DNA from: Betaproteobacteria bacterium Ga0077526
GTDB lineage: Bacteria > Pseudomonadota > Gammaproteobacteria > Burkholderiales > Ga0077523
Direction: 5' to 3'
Length of the DNA stretch: 64,000 bases
Assembly: GCA_001464765.1 (NCBI GenBank)
Contig: LNDV01000036.1
Coordinates: 62,001 to 126,000 of the forward strand
Both the position numbers and the translations under genes were made by a program. This document shows, in pieces, positions 32,529 to 41,771 of the stretch; the stretch's first letter is position 1; each line of letters begins with the position of its first letter. The notes under the pieces are model-generated. The model searched no databases. It was not told the origin of the DNA and saw only the letters and a program-made list of their open reading frames with translations.

Positions 32529-34732
32529 TTCTTCCGGGCTTCCGGGTCGGGGACGAAATCGAGGCGGGACCGGTCCATGTCGACCCGCACGAGCTTGACT
32601 CGCATGCGATCGCCGAGACGGAAACGCTCGCCCGAACGCTCCCCGAGCATCTGGTGGCGGGTGGCGTCGAACTGGTAATAGTCCGCTCCGAGTTCCGAGA
32701 CGTGGACGAGTCCTTCTACGTAAACGCTGTCCAGCGCCACGAAGACCCCGAACGACGCGACGCTGCTCACCGTGCCGGCAAAGCTCTCGCCGACGCGATC
32801 GCGCATGTAGTAGCACTTGAGCCAGGCGACCACATCGCGGGTCGCGTCGTCGGCTCGCCGCTCGGTCATGGAGCAGTGACCACCCAGCGCGGCAAGGTCG
32901 ATGCCGGTCAGCGTCTGGCCGGCAAGAACGGCGCGGATCGCACGGTGGACGATCAGATCGGGATAGCGCCGGATCGGCGAGGTGAAATGCGTATACGACT
33001 CGTAGGCTAGGCCGAAATGGCCGAGGGGCTCGGGGCTGTACACCGCCTGCTGAAGCGAACGGAGCATCACCGTCTGCAGCAGTTCCACGTCCGGCCGGCC
33101 CTGGAGGGACGCCAGGAGCTTCGCGTAGTCCTTGGCTTTCGGTTCGGTGCCGCCGCCCAGTTGCAGCCCGAACTCCGCGAGAAACTCGCGCAGCCGCTCG
33201 AGCTTTTCTTCAGTGGGTCCCTCGTGTACCCGATACAGCGCCGGATGATGATGACTCTGAAGAAAGTCCGAGGCGCAGACGTTCGCGGCCAGCATGCACT
33301 CCTCGATGATGCGATGAGCATCATTGCGCTCGACCCGCCGGATCGCGCGGATCTTGCCCTGGTCGTCGAAATCCATCTGTGTCTCGATGGTCTCGAAGTC
33401 AATCGCACCCCGGCGTGCGCGGGCCTTCACGAGCACCCGGAAAAGCTCGTCCAGAGCCTGCAGGTGCGGCAGCAGAGGCCTGAGCCTGACGGCGGCTTCG
33501 GAGCCAGGTTCGGAGAGCGCCTGCCACACTTCGGTGTAGGTGAGCCGACCATGCGAGTACATCACGGCGGGGTAGAACTCGTAGCGCGCGATCTCGCCGC
33601 GCGCGCTGATGTCCATCTCGCAGCACATGCACAGCCGTTCGACGTTCGCGTTGAGCGAACAGATGCCGTTCGAGAGCGCCTCCGGAAGCATCGGAATCAC
33701 GCGCCGCGGGAAGTACACCGAGTTGCCGCGCTCAGCCGCCTCGACATCGAGCGCGTCCCCGGGGCGAACGTAGTGGCTCACGTCCGCAATGGCGACGTAC
33801 AGCTTGAAGCCCTTGCCCTGGCGCTCGCAAAGCACCGCGTCGTCGAAGTCCCGCGCGGTTTCACCGTCGATCGTGACGAGCGGCAATTCGCGCAGGTCCT
33901 TGCGCCCCTTCAAGTCCTTCTTCAGCACCTTGGCGGGAATGGCCTCGGCCTGCGCGACCACCGCCTCCGGGAACTCGTGCGGCATCTGGTGCTTGCGCAC
34001 GGCGATCTCGATCTCCATCCCGGGATCGGTCGCGTCGCCCAGGACCTTCACCACGCGCCCGATGGGCTGCTGGTACCGGGCCGGCTGCTGGACGATCTCC
34101 ACCTCGACGATCTGGCCGGATCGCGCCTGCAGCGAGGCCTCCGCCGGCACCAGGATGTCGTGATGGATCCGACGATCCGACGGCGCCACGACCGCGACGC
34201 CGTGCTCGACCACGAAGCGGCCGACGACCCGGGTCGTCCGACGCTCAAGCACCTCGACGACCTCGCCCTCGGGCCGGCCGCGGCGATCGACGCCCACGGC
34301 GCGGGCCATGATCCGGTCGCCGTGCAGGACCTTGGCCATCTCGCTCTGCCCCAGGAACAGGTCCGCGCCGCCGTCGTCCGGGATGAAGAATCCGAACCCC
34401 TCGGGATGACCCTGCACGATGCCGGGAACGAGATCGAGCTTGCGGGCGACGCACAGGGCGCCCTTGCGGTTGATGAGGATCTGCCCTTCCCGGGCCATCG
34501 CATGCAGGCGACGCTCGAAGGAATCGGCCTCGTCGTCCGCGATCGCGAGGCGTGTCGCGAGCACCTCGGCAGCGATGGGCGCCCCCTCGTCCGTCATGAT
34601 CTGGAGAATGAACTCACGGGAGGGCAAGGGGTTTTCGTAGCGTTGACTCTCGCGCTCGAGGAAAGGATCGCTGAGACGCAGCGCGCGGGCCCGCTTGAGA
34701 GCGGTTTTCGGTTCGGTTGGCTTGCGACTCAC
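32525..34732 (-). CDS. rnr: Ribonuclease R
   Basis: RNase R (735 residues) is a processive 3'-5' exoribonuclease that degrades structured RNA. Order: N-terminal helix-turn-helix-like domain, two cold-shock domains (GHPEGFGFFIPDDGG), the RNB catalytic domain with the Asp cluster ETARDFDDAVLCE, and a C-terminal S1 domain (FAGTVSSVASFGVFVAL). It lacks the long Lys-rich tail of the E. coli enzyme, ending at PDPEARKK. The start GTG 34732 is the first codon after the tRNA-side non-coding sequence; the ribosome site is weak. Confidence 0.95.
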   Translation of the reverse strand: MSRKPTEPKTALKRARALRLSDPFLERESQRYENPLPSREFILQIMTDEGAPIAAEVLATRLAIADDEADSFERRLHAMAREGQILINRKGALCVARKLDLVPGIVQGHPEGFGFFIPDDGGADLFLGQSEMAKVLHGDRIMARAVGVDRRGRPEGEVVEVLERRTTRVVGRFVVEHGVAVVAPSDRRIHHDILVPAEASLQARSGQIVEVEIVQQPARYQQPIGRVVKVLGDATDPGMEIEIAVRKHQMPHEFPEAVVAQAEAIPAKVLKKDLKGRKDLRELPLVTIDGETARDFDDAVLCERQGKGFKLYVAIADVSHYVRPGDALDVEAAERGNSVYFPRRVIPMLPEALSNGICSLNANVERLCMCCEMDISARGEIARYEFYPAVMYSHGRLTYTEVWQALSEPGSEAAVRLRPLLPHLQALDELFRVLVKARARRGAIDFETIETQMDFDDQGKIRAIRRVERNDAHRIIEECMLAANVCASDFLQSHHHPALYRVHEGPTEEKLERLREFLAEFGLQLGGGTEPKAKDYAKLLASLQGRPDVELLQTVMLRSLQQAVYSPEPLGHFGLAYESYTHFTSPIRRYPDLIVHRAIRAVLAGQTLTGIDLAALGGHCSMTERRADDATRDVVAWLKCYYMRDRVGESFAGTVSSVASFGVFVALDSVYVEGLVHVSELGADYYQFDATRHQMLGERSGERFRLGDRMRVKLVRVDMDRSRLDFVPDPEARKK

Positions 34733-34757
34733 GGCAGCGGGGTCACCTGGGGATGGT

Positions 34758-34787
34758 TTGACATGGGAACGGCTTTGACGATAAATT
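34758..34787 (+). promoter_or_regulatory. Promoter of the tRNA-Leu gene
   Basis: TTGACA (34758-34763), 18-base spacer, TAAATT (34782-34787); a start near 34794 precedes the mature tRNA by about 24 bases. It is divergent from rnr. Confidence 0.5.
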
Positions 34788-34817
34788 CTCGTTCTTGATG
34801 CAGTGCAGTCACGCAGT

Positions 34818-34904
34818 GCCGAGATGGCGAAATTGGTAGACGCACCAGGTTCAGGTCCTGGCGGGGGCAACCCTGTGGAGGTTCGAGTCCTCTTCTCGGC
34901 ACCA
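34818..34904 (+). tRNA. tRNA-Leu (anticodon CAG)
   Basis: An 87-base class-II tRNA. The acceptor stem GCCGAGA pairs with TCTCGGC, with discriminator A and encoded CCA. The D-arm has GGTAGACGC, the anticodon stem-loop is CCAGG-TTCAGGT-CCTGG (anticodon CAG, decoding CUG), the long variable arm is GGGGGCAACCCTGT-like, and the T-arm holds GGTTCGAGTCC. Leucine identity follows from the anticodon, the long variable arm and the A73 discriminator. Confidence 0.97.
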
Positions 34905-34996
34905 TCAAATTCGACTGCGTGGACTGCGGTCTTGTTGTTCTGTCGGGGCTCTGGCGCGACGTCTGTTTCGTGCGCTTGTGCAGAGTGATTCCCGCC

Positions 34997-35013
34997 CGGG
35001 ACTCTCTGTCCCG
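34997..35013 (+). terminator. Possible tRNA-Leu terminator hairpin
   Basis: CGGGAC-TCTCT-GTCCCG forms a 6-bp stem about 90 bases after the tRNA, followed by the T-rich ATGTTTCTCTTCC. The 267 bases between tRNA-Leu and purA show nothing else convincing. Confidence 0.3.
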
Positions 35014-35171
35014 ATGTTTCTCTTCCCCATTCATGTCGGGTCGCGTGGCCCAAGGACTCGCCAGCAGTCCCGCCCGCGCTTTCTTCACCGCCTGATTTCT
35101 CATCGGCGTCTCACCGACGGAACAACCGCCCGGGAAAACACGCGTCCTCCCGGAACCACGCTGCCCCCGAA

Positions 35172-36467
35172 TCAGATCGAGTACGGATGACGCAGGATGA
35201 TGGTCTCTTCGCGGTCCGGCCCCGTCGAGATCACGTCGATCGGCACACCGCAAACCGACTCCACCATCTTCAGGTACTTGCGCGCAGCCTCCGGCAGCCC
35301 GTCGTAGTGCTTGACGCCCACCGTGCTGTCCTGCCAGCCCGGCATTTCCTCGTAGATCGGCTCGCACTTCGCGAGCATCTCCGCCCCGACGGGCAGGAGG
35401 TCGAACCGCTCGCCGTCCACGCGATAGCCGACGCCCACCTGCAGGGACTCCATGCCGTCCAGCACGTCCAGCTTGGTCACGCAAAGCCCTGACAGGCCGT
35501 TGATCTGAACCGAGCGGCGCAGCGCGGCGGCGTCGAACCAGCCGCAACGGCGGGCACGCCCGGTCGTTGCACCGAACTCGTTGCCGCGGCTTGCAATGCG
35601 CTTGCCCACATCGTCGTACAGTTCCGTCGGGAAAGGTCCTGAACCCACCCGTGTCGTATACGCCTTCGTGATGCCGAGAACATAGTCGAGCATCTGCGGC
35701 CCCACCCCGGCGCCGGCCGCGGCCGCGCCGGCGACGCAGTTGCTGGAGGTCACGAACGGATACGTGCCGTGGTCCACGTCGAGCAGGCTGCCTTGCGCAC
35801 CTTCGAACAGCAGACGCTCGCCGCGCCCCGCCGCCTCGAACAGCAGACGCGGCACATCCCCGACCATCGGCTTGATGCGCGAGGCCAGGCTCAGCGACTC
35901 GTCCAGAACCTTCTGGAAACTGACGGCCTCGACCTTGAAGTACTGGGTGAGGACAAAGTTGTGGAACTCGAGCACCTCACGCAACTTCTCGGCGAAACGC
36001 TCCGGATGAAAGAGATCCTGGAGCCGGAGAGCGCGCCGCCCCACCTTGTCCTCGTAGGCCGGACCGATACCACGGCCGGTCGTTCCGATCTTGCCCTCGC
36101 CCTTGGCCTTTTCCCGCGCCTGATCCAGGGCGGCGTGATAGGGCAGGATAAGCGGCGCGGCCTCGCTGATGGTGAGCCGCCCGCCGACCTCGACACCGGC
36201 CTGCGCCAGCATGTCGATTTCTTCGAGCAGGGCATGCGGCGACACGACAACGCCGTTGCCGATATAGCAGCGCACGCCGGAGCGCAGGATGCCCGATGGG
36301 ATCAGATGGAGGACCGTCTTGCGCCCGGCGATCACCAGCGTGTGGCCGGCGTTATGCCCGCCCTGGAAGCGCACCACGCCTTGGGCGTGGTCGGTCAGCC
36401 AGTCGACGATCTTGCCCTTGCCTTCATCACCCCACTGGGTGCCGATCACCACTACGTTCTTCGCCAT
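35172..36467 (-). CDS. purA: Adenylosuccinate synthetase
   Basis: PurA (431 residues) converts IMP, aspartate and GTP to adenylosuccinate in AMP synthesis. The N-terminal GTQWGDEGKGKIVDWL P-loop, GGHNAGHTLV (catalytic His), GTTGRGIGPAYEDK and the GATTGRARRCGWFDA loop are all intact. The length is normal. It is followed 12 bases upstream by hisZ in the same direction, the common order hflC-DUF2065-hisZ-purA of Betaproteobacteria. Confidence 0.98.
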   Translation of the reverse strand: MAKNVVVIGTQWGDEGKGKIVDWLTDHAQGVVRFQGGHNAGHTLVIAGRKTVLHLIPSGILRSGVRCYIGNGVVVSPHALLEEIDMLAQAGVEVGGRLTISEAAPLILPYHAALDQAREKAKGEGKIGTTGRGIGPAYEDKVGRRALRLQDLFHPERFAEKLREVLEFHNFVLTQYFKVEAVSFQKVLDESLSLASRIKPMVGDVPRLLFEAAGRGERLLFEGAQGSLLDVDHGTYPFVTSSNCVAGAAAAGAGVGPQMLDYVLGITKAYTTRVGSGPFPTELYDDVGKRIASRGNEFGATTGRARRCGWFDAAALRRSVQINGLSGLCVTKLDVLDGMESLQVGVGYRVDGERFDLLPVGAEMLAKCEPIYEEMPGWQDSTVGVKHYDGLPEAARKYLKMVESVCGVPIDVISTGPDREETIILRHPYSI

Positions 36468-36479
36468 GATCCGTTTCCG

Positions 36480-37637
36480 TCAGGGGCGCACCACGACCTG
36501 CCAGCGCCCGTTGTTTTCCACCAGTTCGCGAATCGGTGCCCGCGCATCCCGTGTCGCATTCTCGCCCGGCAAGGCAACGATGACGACTTCGCCCTCGCCA
36601 CGCAATCTCGCGATCTCTGCGCGCAGGGTGTCGCCGCCCGAGGACGGCGCGTAGATCGGTACCGAAGGCGTCGCCGACTTCGCGATGCCGGCCAGCTCCC
36701 TCAGATCGAGACTGAAGCCGGTAGCTGCCCGGGCTCGCCCGAACGCCTTGCCAACCTCATCGTAGCGCCCGCCGAGCGCGATGGCATTGGCGCTTCCTGC
36801 CGCGTAGGCCGCGAAGACGACACCACTGTGATAGTGATAGCCGCGCAGTTCGGCGAGATCCACCAGCAGCGCACCGACGTGCGGTTCGAGCGCTTCGGCA
36901 ATCCGGTCGAGCTGCTGCAGGCACGCCTCGATCTCCGGCAGAGCAGGCAGGACCGCGCGCGCTCGCGCGAGCACGTCATGGCCGCCGTACAACTCCGGAA
37001 GCGCGAGGATCGCATCGCGAAAGACCGGCGCGAGCGGTTGCGTGAGCGAACGCAGGGCCGGGACGTCCTTGCCCTGAAGCGCGAGAAAGAGTTCGCCCTC
37101 CAGGGCCGGAGAAACCTGGCCGTGACGGCAAAGCGCCCGGAACAGCCCAACGTGGCCGATGTCGAGGTGCATGCCTTCGATCCCAGCGAGATCCAGCGCC
37201 TTCAGCATGAGGTGCTGGATCTCGACATCCCCGTCTACGCCCGCATGGCCGTACAACTCGGCGCCGATCTGCAGCACTTCACGCGTGTGCGAGGCGACTG
37301 CGGGCCGTGCGTGCAGCACCGTTCCGCAGTAGGCAAGCCGCGTGACGCCCTCCCGGTTGAGCAGGTGCGCATCGATTCTGGCGACCTGCGGCGTGATGTC
37401 GGCACGCAGGCCCAGCATGCGGCCGGACAGCTGATCCACCAGCTTGAACGTGCGCAGATCGAGGTCGTGCCCCGTGCCGGTCAGGAGCGATTCGAGGTGT
37501 TCGATCATCGGCGGCATCACCAGCTCGTAGCCGTGCACAAAGAAATGATCGACGAGGCGGCGACGAAGGCGCTCCACCCGCCAGGCTTCGGCAGGCAGAA
37601 CGTCCTCCACGTATTCAGGCAAGACCCAATTGCGCAT
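36480..37637 (-). CDS. hisZ: ATP phosphoribosyltransferase regulatory subunit HisZ
   Basis: HisZ (385 residues) is a class-II histidyl-tRNA-synthetase-like protein without charging activity that activates the short form of HisG in histidine synthesis. It shows motif-2-like LGLRADITPQVARIDAHL and TRLAYCGTVLHARPA, and YHYHSGVVFAAYAAGSANAIALGGRYDEVG near the HisA-type motif. The presence of hisZ implies a short-form hisG elsewhere. True hisS is a separate gene at 44896-46155. ATG 37637. Confidence 0.95.
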   Translation of the reverse strand: MRNWVLPEYVEDVLPAEAWRVERLRRRLVDHFFVHGYELVMPPMIEHLESLLTGTGHDLDLRTFKLVDQLSGRMLGLRADITPQVARIDAHLLNREGVTRLAYCGTVLHARPAVASHTREVLQIGAELYGHAGVDGDVEIQHLMLKALDLAGIEGMHLDIGHVGLFRALCRHGQVSPALEGELFLALQGKDVPALRSLTQPLAPVFRDAILALPELYGGHDVLARARAVLPALPEIEACLQQLDRIAEALEPHVGALLVDLAELRGYHYHSGVVFAAYAAGSANAIALGGRYDEVGKAFGRARAATGFSLDLRELAGIAKSATPSVPIYAPSSGGDTLRAEIARLRGEGEVVIVALPGENATRDARAPIRELVENNGRWQVVVRP

Positions 37638-37655
37638 GACGAGTCGAGGTGGAAT

Positions 37656-37847
37656 TCAGTCGGCGTGCGCCAGGAACAGCAGCATCAGGCCAACGAGCAT
37701 GGCCGTGAGGCCGATGAACCGGAGCTGTCCGTCGGACAGCTCCACGAGCTTGCGGAACGTCTCGCGCCAGAGGGCCGGCAAGATGAAAGGCAGCAAGCCC
37801 TCCAGCACCAGCATCAGCGCGAGCGCTGCCAGCAGAGTGTCCTTCAC
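37656..37847 (-). CDS. DUF2065 small membrane protein
   Basis: This 63-residue protein belongs to DUF2065 (E. coli YjeT type). It has two hydrophobic helices (LLAALALMLVLEGLLPFILP and FIGLTAMLVGLMLLFLA) separated by the conserved WRETFRKLVELSDGQLR loop. The start is GTG 37847 with a G-rich ribosome site very close. Function unknown; it commonly lies next to hflC. Confidence 0.88.
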   Translation of the reverse strand: MKDTLLAALALMLVLEGLLPFILPALWRETFRKLVELSDGQLRFIGLTAMLVGLMLLFLAHAD

Positions 37848-37874
37848 CCCTCCCCCCCGGGCCGGTGGCCGGCC

Positions 37875-37976
37875 TCAGTTTCCTGGCAGCCTGTCGTACT
37901 CGGGATGAATCGGCAACGCCGCCGGCCCGGCCTTCGCCGCCTCGCTGCTGCCGATTCCCGACGGGTGCGTCGGCAT
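37875..37976 (-). CDS. Possible 33-residue ORF between hflC and DUF2065
   Basis: An ATG-started frame encodes MPTHPSGIGSSEAAKAGPAA and ends IHPEYDRLPGN. It has no clear ribosome site and I recognise no family. The space between hflC and the DUF2065 gene (about 190 bases) otherwise holds nothing evident. Confidence 0.15.
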   Translation of the reverse strand: MPTHPSGIGSSEAAKAGPAALPIHPEYDRLPGN

Positions 37977-38038
37977 CCTCGGAGTCCGACGTCGCCCGGC
38001 TGCCGTGTCGCGTTCGAACACCCGTGTCCGAAAGGCTC

Positions 38039-38932
38039 CTAGCGCTTGCCCCCGCCACCTCCGCCGCCGCCCGCGCTCTTCATGTACTTGAAGAATTCGG
38101 AACTGGGCTCGAGCACGAGCACATCACCCTTGTTCTTGAAACTCTGCCGGTAGGCCTCGAGGCTGCGATAGAACGCGAAGAACTCGGGGCCGTCCTGGAA
38201 TGCCCTGGCGTAGATCGCGGAGGCCTTGCCGTCGCCTTCCCCCTTGAGGCGCTGCGCATCGCGGTAGGCCTCGGCGATGATCACTTCGCGCTGCTTGTCA
38301 GCGTCAGCGCGGATCTTCTCGGACTCTTCCGTGCCGAGAGAGCGCAGCTGCTTGGCCACCCGCTGCCGCTCGGCCTGCATGCGACCGTACACGGATTCGC
38401 TCACTTCCTGCGGAAGATCCACGCGTTTCAGACGGACGTCCATGACCTGCACGCCGATCTTGCGGGCGTCCGAGTCCGCCTTCTCGCGCATGATGTTCAT
38501 GATCTGGTCCCGCTCTCCGGACACCACGTCGTGGATCGTGCGCTTGCCGAACTCGGCACGCAGACTGTCGTTGACCGTCTGCATGAGGCGAATGCGGGCG
38601 CGTTCCTCGTTGCCTTCGACGCTGATGTAGTACTGCTTCACGTCCACGATGCGCCACTTCACGAAGGAATCGACCAGCACGTTCTTCTTTTCGGACGTCA
38701 GGAAGAGGTCGGGGTCGTCGGTGTCGATGGTCAGGATGCGGGTATCGAACAGGCGAACACGATCAACCAGCGGAAGCTTGAAGTACAGGCCGGGCTGATC
38801 CTTTACGCTCACGATCTCGCCAAGCCGGGAGATCACGGCACTTTCGCGCTGATCCACCGAGAACAGCGACAGGCTGAGCAGCACGAGCGCCACGACGACG
38901 CCCACGAGGACGGTTCCGATGTTCTTGGTCAT
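38039..38932 (-). CDS. hflC: HflC, FtsH modulator (band 7/SPFH protein)
   Basis: HflC (297 residues) forms with HflK the large membrane cage that surrounds and regulates the FtsH protease. It has one N-terminal transmembrane helix (IGTVLVGVVVALVLLSLSLF), an SPFH/band-7 domain (SVDQRESAVISRLGEIV ... YFKLPLVDRVRLFDTR) and a long helical C-terminus. The end is a run of eight glycines before KR. ATG 38932 overlaps the hflK stop by one base (TGATG). Confidence 0.96.
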   Translation of the reverse strand: MTKNIGTVLVGVVVALVLLSLSLFSVDQRESAVISRLGEIVSVKDQPGLYFKLPLVDRVRLFDTRILTIDTDDPDLFLTSEKKNVLVDSFVKWRIVDVKQYYISVEGNEERARIRLMQTVNDSLRAEFGKRTIHDVVSGERDQIMNIMREKADSDARKIGVQVMDVRLKRVDLPQEVSESVYGRMQAERQRVAKQLRSLGTEESEKIRADADKQREVIIAEAYRDAQRLKGEGDGKASAIYARAFQDGPEFFAFYRSLEAYRQSFKNKGDVLVLEPSSEFFKYMKSAGGGGGGGGKR

Positions 38933-40116
38933 CAGCGGATCTCCCTGTCGCGGCTCCGAAACGCTTCGCGGGAGCGTGTGGTCGACGGGTCTGCAGGCGG
39001 CACGGGCACGGGCTCGGTCACGACGGGCGGCTTGGCGCCACCCTCCGGAATCACGCCGCCCGCACTCATCTGGAGGATCTTGTCGAGCGGCAGGAACAGC
39101 ATGTTGCTGCCGGACTTCTGATCGACGATCACCTTGCTAGAGGAAGAGAGCACCTGCTGCATCATGTCGAGATAGAGCCGGTCACGGGTGACGCCCGGTG
39201 CCTTCTTGTATTCCGCCAGAACCACGCTGAAGCGTGACGCCTCGCCTTCCGCGTTGGCGATCACGCGCTGACGGTAACCCTCGGCTTCCTGAAGCAGACG
39301 GGCTGCCGTACCGCGCGCCTTCGGGACGACGTCGTTCGCGTAGGCCTCGCCCTCGTTCTTCTGGCGTTCGCGATCCTGGTTCGCCTTCACCGCATCGGCG
39401 AATGCCGCCTGGACCTGCTCTGGCGGCTGCGCATTCTGCATGGTCACCTGGCTGACGGTGATGCCGGTCTTGTAGCGATCGAGGGTGTCCTGGATCAGCT
39501 TCCGCGCAGACACCGCAATCTGCTCCCGGCCCTCGTAGAGCACGAAGTCCATCTTGCTCTTGCCTACGATCTCGCGGATCGCGGACTCGGCCACCTGGCG
39601 AACGGAATCTTCGGGGCTGCGGTTGTTGAACAGATACTCGGTAGGGTCCTTCAGCACGTACTGGACCGCGAACTGAAGGTCGACGATGTTCTCGTCGTCC
39701 GTGAGCATGAGGGATTCCTTCGGCACCTTGCTGCGGACGTCATTGCGGTAGCCGACCTCGACCGTGCGCACGCCGGAGATGTTGACTACCTCGGCCGTCT
39801 CGAGCGGGTAAGGAAGGTGCCAGCGAGGTCCGGGATCGGTGGTTTCGACGAACTTGCCGAACCGCAGCACGACGCCCTTCTGACCCGCGTCGACGATGTA
39901 GAAGCCGCTCGCCAGCCATACGAGGGCCACCAGCCCGATCAGCAGACCGACTCCGCCGCTGAACGGCTTGGAACCGCCGCCCTCCGGCCCGGAACCGCCT
40001 CCGCCCTTGCCGCCGAAAAGCCCGGCCAGTTTCTGATTGAACCGGCCCCAGATCTCGTCAAGATCGGGCGGTCCATCCCCGCGACGCCTGCCCCATTGGG
40101 GATCGTTCAGTGCCAT
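38932..40116 (-). CDS. hflK: HflK, FtsH modulator
   Basis: HflK (394 residues) is the partner of HflC. A Gly-rich cytoplasmic N-terminus (WGRRRGDGPPDLDEIW, then GGKGGGGSGPEGGG) precedes one transmembrane helix (GVGLLIGLVALVWLASGFYIV) and the SPFH domain (KGVVLRFGKFVETTDPG, ESLMLTDDENIVDLQFAVQY). The C-terminal tail is Pro-rich. It is cotranscribed with hflC; hflX lies 54 bases upstream. Confidence 0.96.
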   Translation of the reverse strand: MALNDPQWGRRRGDGPPDLDEIWGRFNQKLAGLFGGKGGGGSGPEGGGSKPFSGGVGLLIGLVALVWLASGFYIVDAGQKGVVLRFGKFVETTDPGPRWHLPYPLETAEVVNISGVRTVEVGYRNDVRSKVPKESLMLTDDENIVDLQFAVQYVLKDPTEYLFNNRSPEDSVRQVAESAIREIVGKSKMDFVLYEGREQIAVSARKLIQDTLDRYKTGITVSQVTMQNAQPPEQVQAAFADAVKANQDRERQKNEGEAYANDVVPKARGTAARLLQEAEGYRQRVIANAEGEASRFSVVLAEYKKAPGVTRDRLYLDMMQQVLSSSSKVIVDQKSGSNMLFLPLDKILQMSAGGVIPEGGAKPPVVTEPVPVPPADPSTTRSREAFRSRDREIR

Positions 40117-40170
40117 ATCGCCTGTTGATGTCCTCGGTGGATCCTCGGTGCCAGAGCGCGCTAAGGCGAC

Positions 40171-41295
40171 TCAGGCGGCTGCAAGACTGCCGTCGGGCAC
40201 ATCGGCACCCTTGGGACGGGTGAGCTGCTCGAACACAGCTCTGAGATGCTCCAGGCCCGCACCGCTGAGAGCGCTGAGCCGAATCGCCTGGATGGTATCA
40301 CAGTCATTCCTTTCGACACCCGCGGCAAGAGGGGTCCTGTCGATCTTGTTGTAGACGATCAGCCGGGGCACCTCACCCGCACCGATCTCGTCGAGCACCA
40401 GGTCGACTTCGCGCATCTGGGACTCGCGGTCCGGGCTCGAAGCGTCGACCACGTGAAGCAGCAGATCGGCCCGGGCGGTCTCTTCGAGAGTCGCCCGAAA
40501 CGCCTCCACCAGACTGTGCGGCAACTGCCGGATGAACCCGACCGTGTCGGAGATCACCACGGGGCCGCCCGCGGTGTGGACGCGACGGGAGGTAGTATCC
40601 AGCGTGGCGAACAGCTGATCCGCCGCGTAGGTGCCCGTGTGCGTGAGCGCATTGAACAGTGTCGACTTGCCGGCGTTGGTGTAGCCGATCAGAGACACGG
40701 TCGGGACCGAGTTGCGATCTCTGGCGCGCCGCTGCACCTGACGCTGGCGACCGAGGCGCTCGAGCCGCTCCTTGAGGAACTTGACCCGCTTGCCCAGAAG
40801 GCGCCGGTCGGTCTCCAGCTGTGTCTCGCCGGGACCACGCAGTCCGATACCGCCCTTCTGCCGTTCCAGGTGGGTCCATCCCCGGACCAGCCGGGTAGCC
40901 AGATGCTCCAGTTGTGCGAGTTCCACCTGCAGTTTGCCTTCATGACTCTTGGCGCGCTGCGCGAAGATGTCGAGGATCAGGCTCGTGCGGTCGAGAACGC
41001 GGCAGGACAACACCTGTTCCAGATTGCGTTCCTGGGCGGGCGACAGCGAATGATCGAACAAGACGAGCGTCGATCCCGAATCCCGCAGTGCCTGCGCGAT
41101 CTCCTCCACCTTGCCGGACCCTGCAAATGTGGCGGGATTCGGGCGATCGGACCGGCCGGAGATCTCCGCGACGGGCTGCACGCCAGCGCTCAGCGCCAAC
41201 TCTCGCAACTCAGCCGCGGAGGCTTCGCCGTCGGGCTGACCGCGAGTAAGACTGACAAGAACTGCGGTATCACCGCCGACCGGACGTTCAAACAC
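40171..41295 (-). CDS. hflX: Ribosome-associated GTPase HflX
   Basis: HflX (374 residues) is a GTPase that splits stalled or heat-damaged 70S ribosomes. The N-terminal subdomain contains NPATFAGSGKVEEI, the glycine-rich GGIGLRGPGETQLETDRR stretch is intact, and the G domain shows G1 GYTNAGKST, the TLDTTSR switch region, G3 DTVGFI and G4 NKID. Start GTG 41295. The order hfq-hflX-hflK-hflC is the conserved hfq operon. Confidence 0.96.
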   Translation of the reverse strand: MFERPVGGDTAVLVSLTRGQPDGEASAAELRELALSAGVQPVAEISGRSDRPNPATFAGSGKVEEIAQALRDSGSTLVLFDHSLSPAQERNLEQVLSCRVLDRTSLILDIFAQRAKSHEGKLQVELAQLEHLATRLVRGWTHLERQKGGIGLRGPGETQLETDRRLLGKRVKFLKERLERLGRQRQVQRRARDRNSVPTVSLIGYTNAGKSTLFNALTHTGTYAADQLFATLDTTSRRVHTAGGPVVISDTVGFIRQLPHSLVEAFRATLEETARADLLLHVVDASSPDRESQMREVDLVLDEIGAGEVPRLIVYNKIDRTPLAAGVERNDCDTIQAIRLSALSGAGLEHLRAVFEQLTRPKGADVPDGSLAAA

Positions 41296-41372
41296 CGATC
41301 AGGGCTCGCGACATTGGGTGGGCTGCATCAGTGGGACCGGCCTGCCGACCGCCCCGGCTTCAGGGATGCCAA

Positions 41373-41612
41373 TCAACCCTCTTGCACGGCTTCGCTCGAG
41401 AAATTCACCGGGCGGGCGGGAACGACGGTGGAAATGGCATGTTTGTACACCATCTGCGTGACGGTGTTCTTCAGCAGGACGACGTACTGGTCGAAAGATT
41501 CGATCTGTCCCTGCAGCTTGATGCCGTTGACCAGGTAGATGGACACCGGCACATGTTCTTTGCGCAGCGTGTTCAGGAACGGGTCTTGTAGCAACTGCCC
41601 TTTTCCACTCAT
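41373..41612 (-). CDS. hfq: RNA chaperone Hfq
   Basis: Hfq (79 residues) is the Sm-like hexamer that pairs small RNAs with mRNAs. Sm1 (VPVSIYLVNGIKLQGQIESFD) and Sm2 with the proximal-face YKHAIS motif are present; the C-terminal tail is short, as in most Betaproteobacteria. AGGAG is six bases before ATG 41612. The 159 bases upstream, before der, presumably hold its promoter. Confidence 0.98.
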   Translation of the reverse strand: MSGKGQLLQDPFLNTLRKEHVPVSIYLVNGIKLQGQIESFDQYVVLLKNTVTQMVYKHAISTVVPARPVNFSSEAVQEG

Positions 41613-41771
41613 GAGGAACTCCTTGTTTCCGGTCGCTGTACCCCTGCAAAAAAGGCCCGGACCAGCGAATTCCAGGCACTCAGGTCGAAGATAGACTCTA
41701 CTGCAATTCGGAGATCAAGTTAAGCGAACCCGTGGCATCTGCACCGGTCCGCCCGTCACTACCAGCAAGCT

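Noticed and set aside
33017..34798. 593-codon plus-strand frame opposite rnr
   Set aside because: It mirrors the RNase R coding sequence and shows no domain of its own.
36480..37637. hisZ considered as a second hisS
   Set aside because: It lacks the histidine-specific LVRGLDYYNRT motif present in the true HisS at 44896-46155, and its position and length fit HisZ.
35769..38042. 757-codon plus-strand frame opposite purA and hisZ
   Set aside because: Purely antisense to two intact conserved enzymes; composition typical of a GC-rich shadow frame.
38045..38075. Poly-glycine run at the HflC C-terminus
   Set aside because: Flexible Gly-rich tails are common in HflC/HflK proteins; no sign of frameshift.
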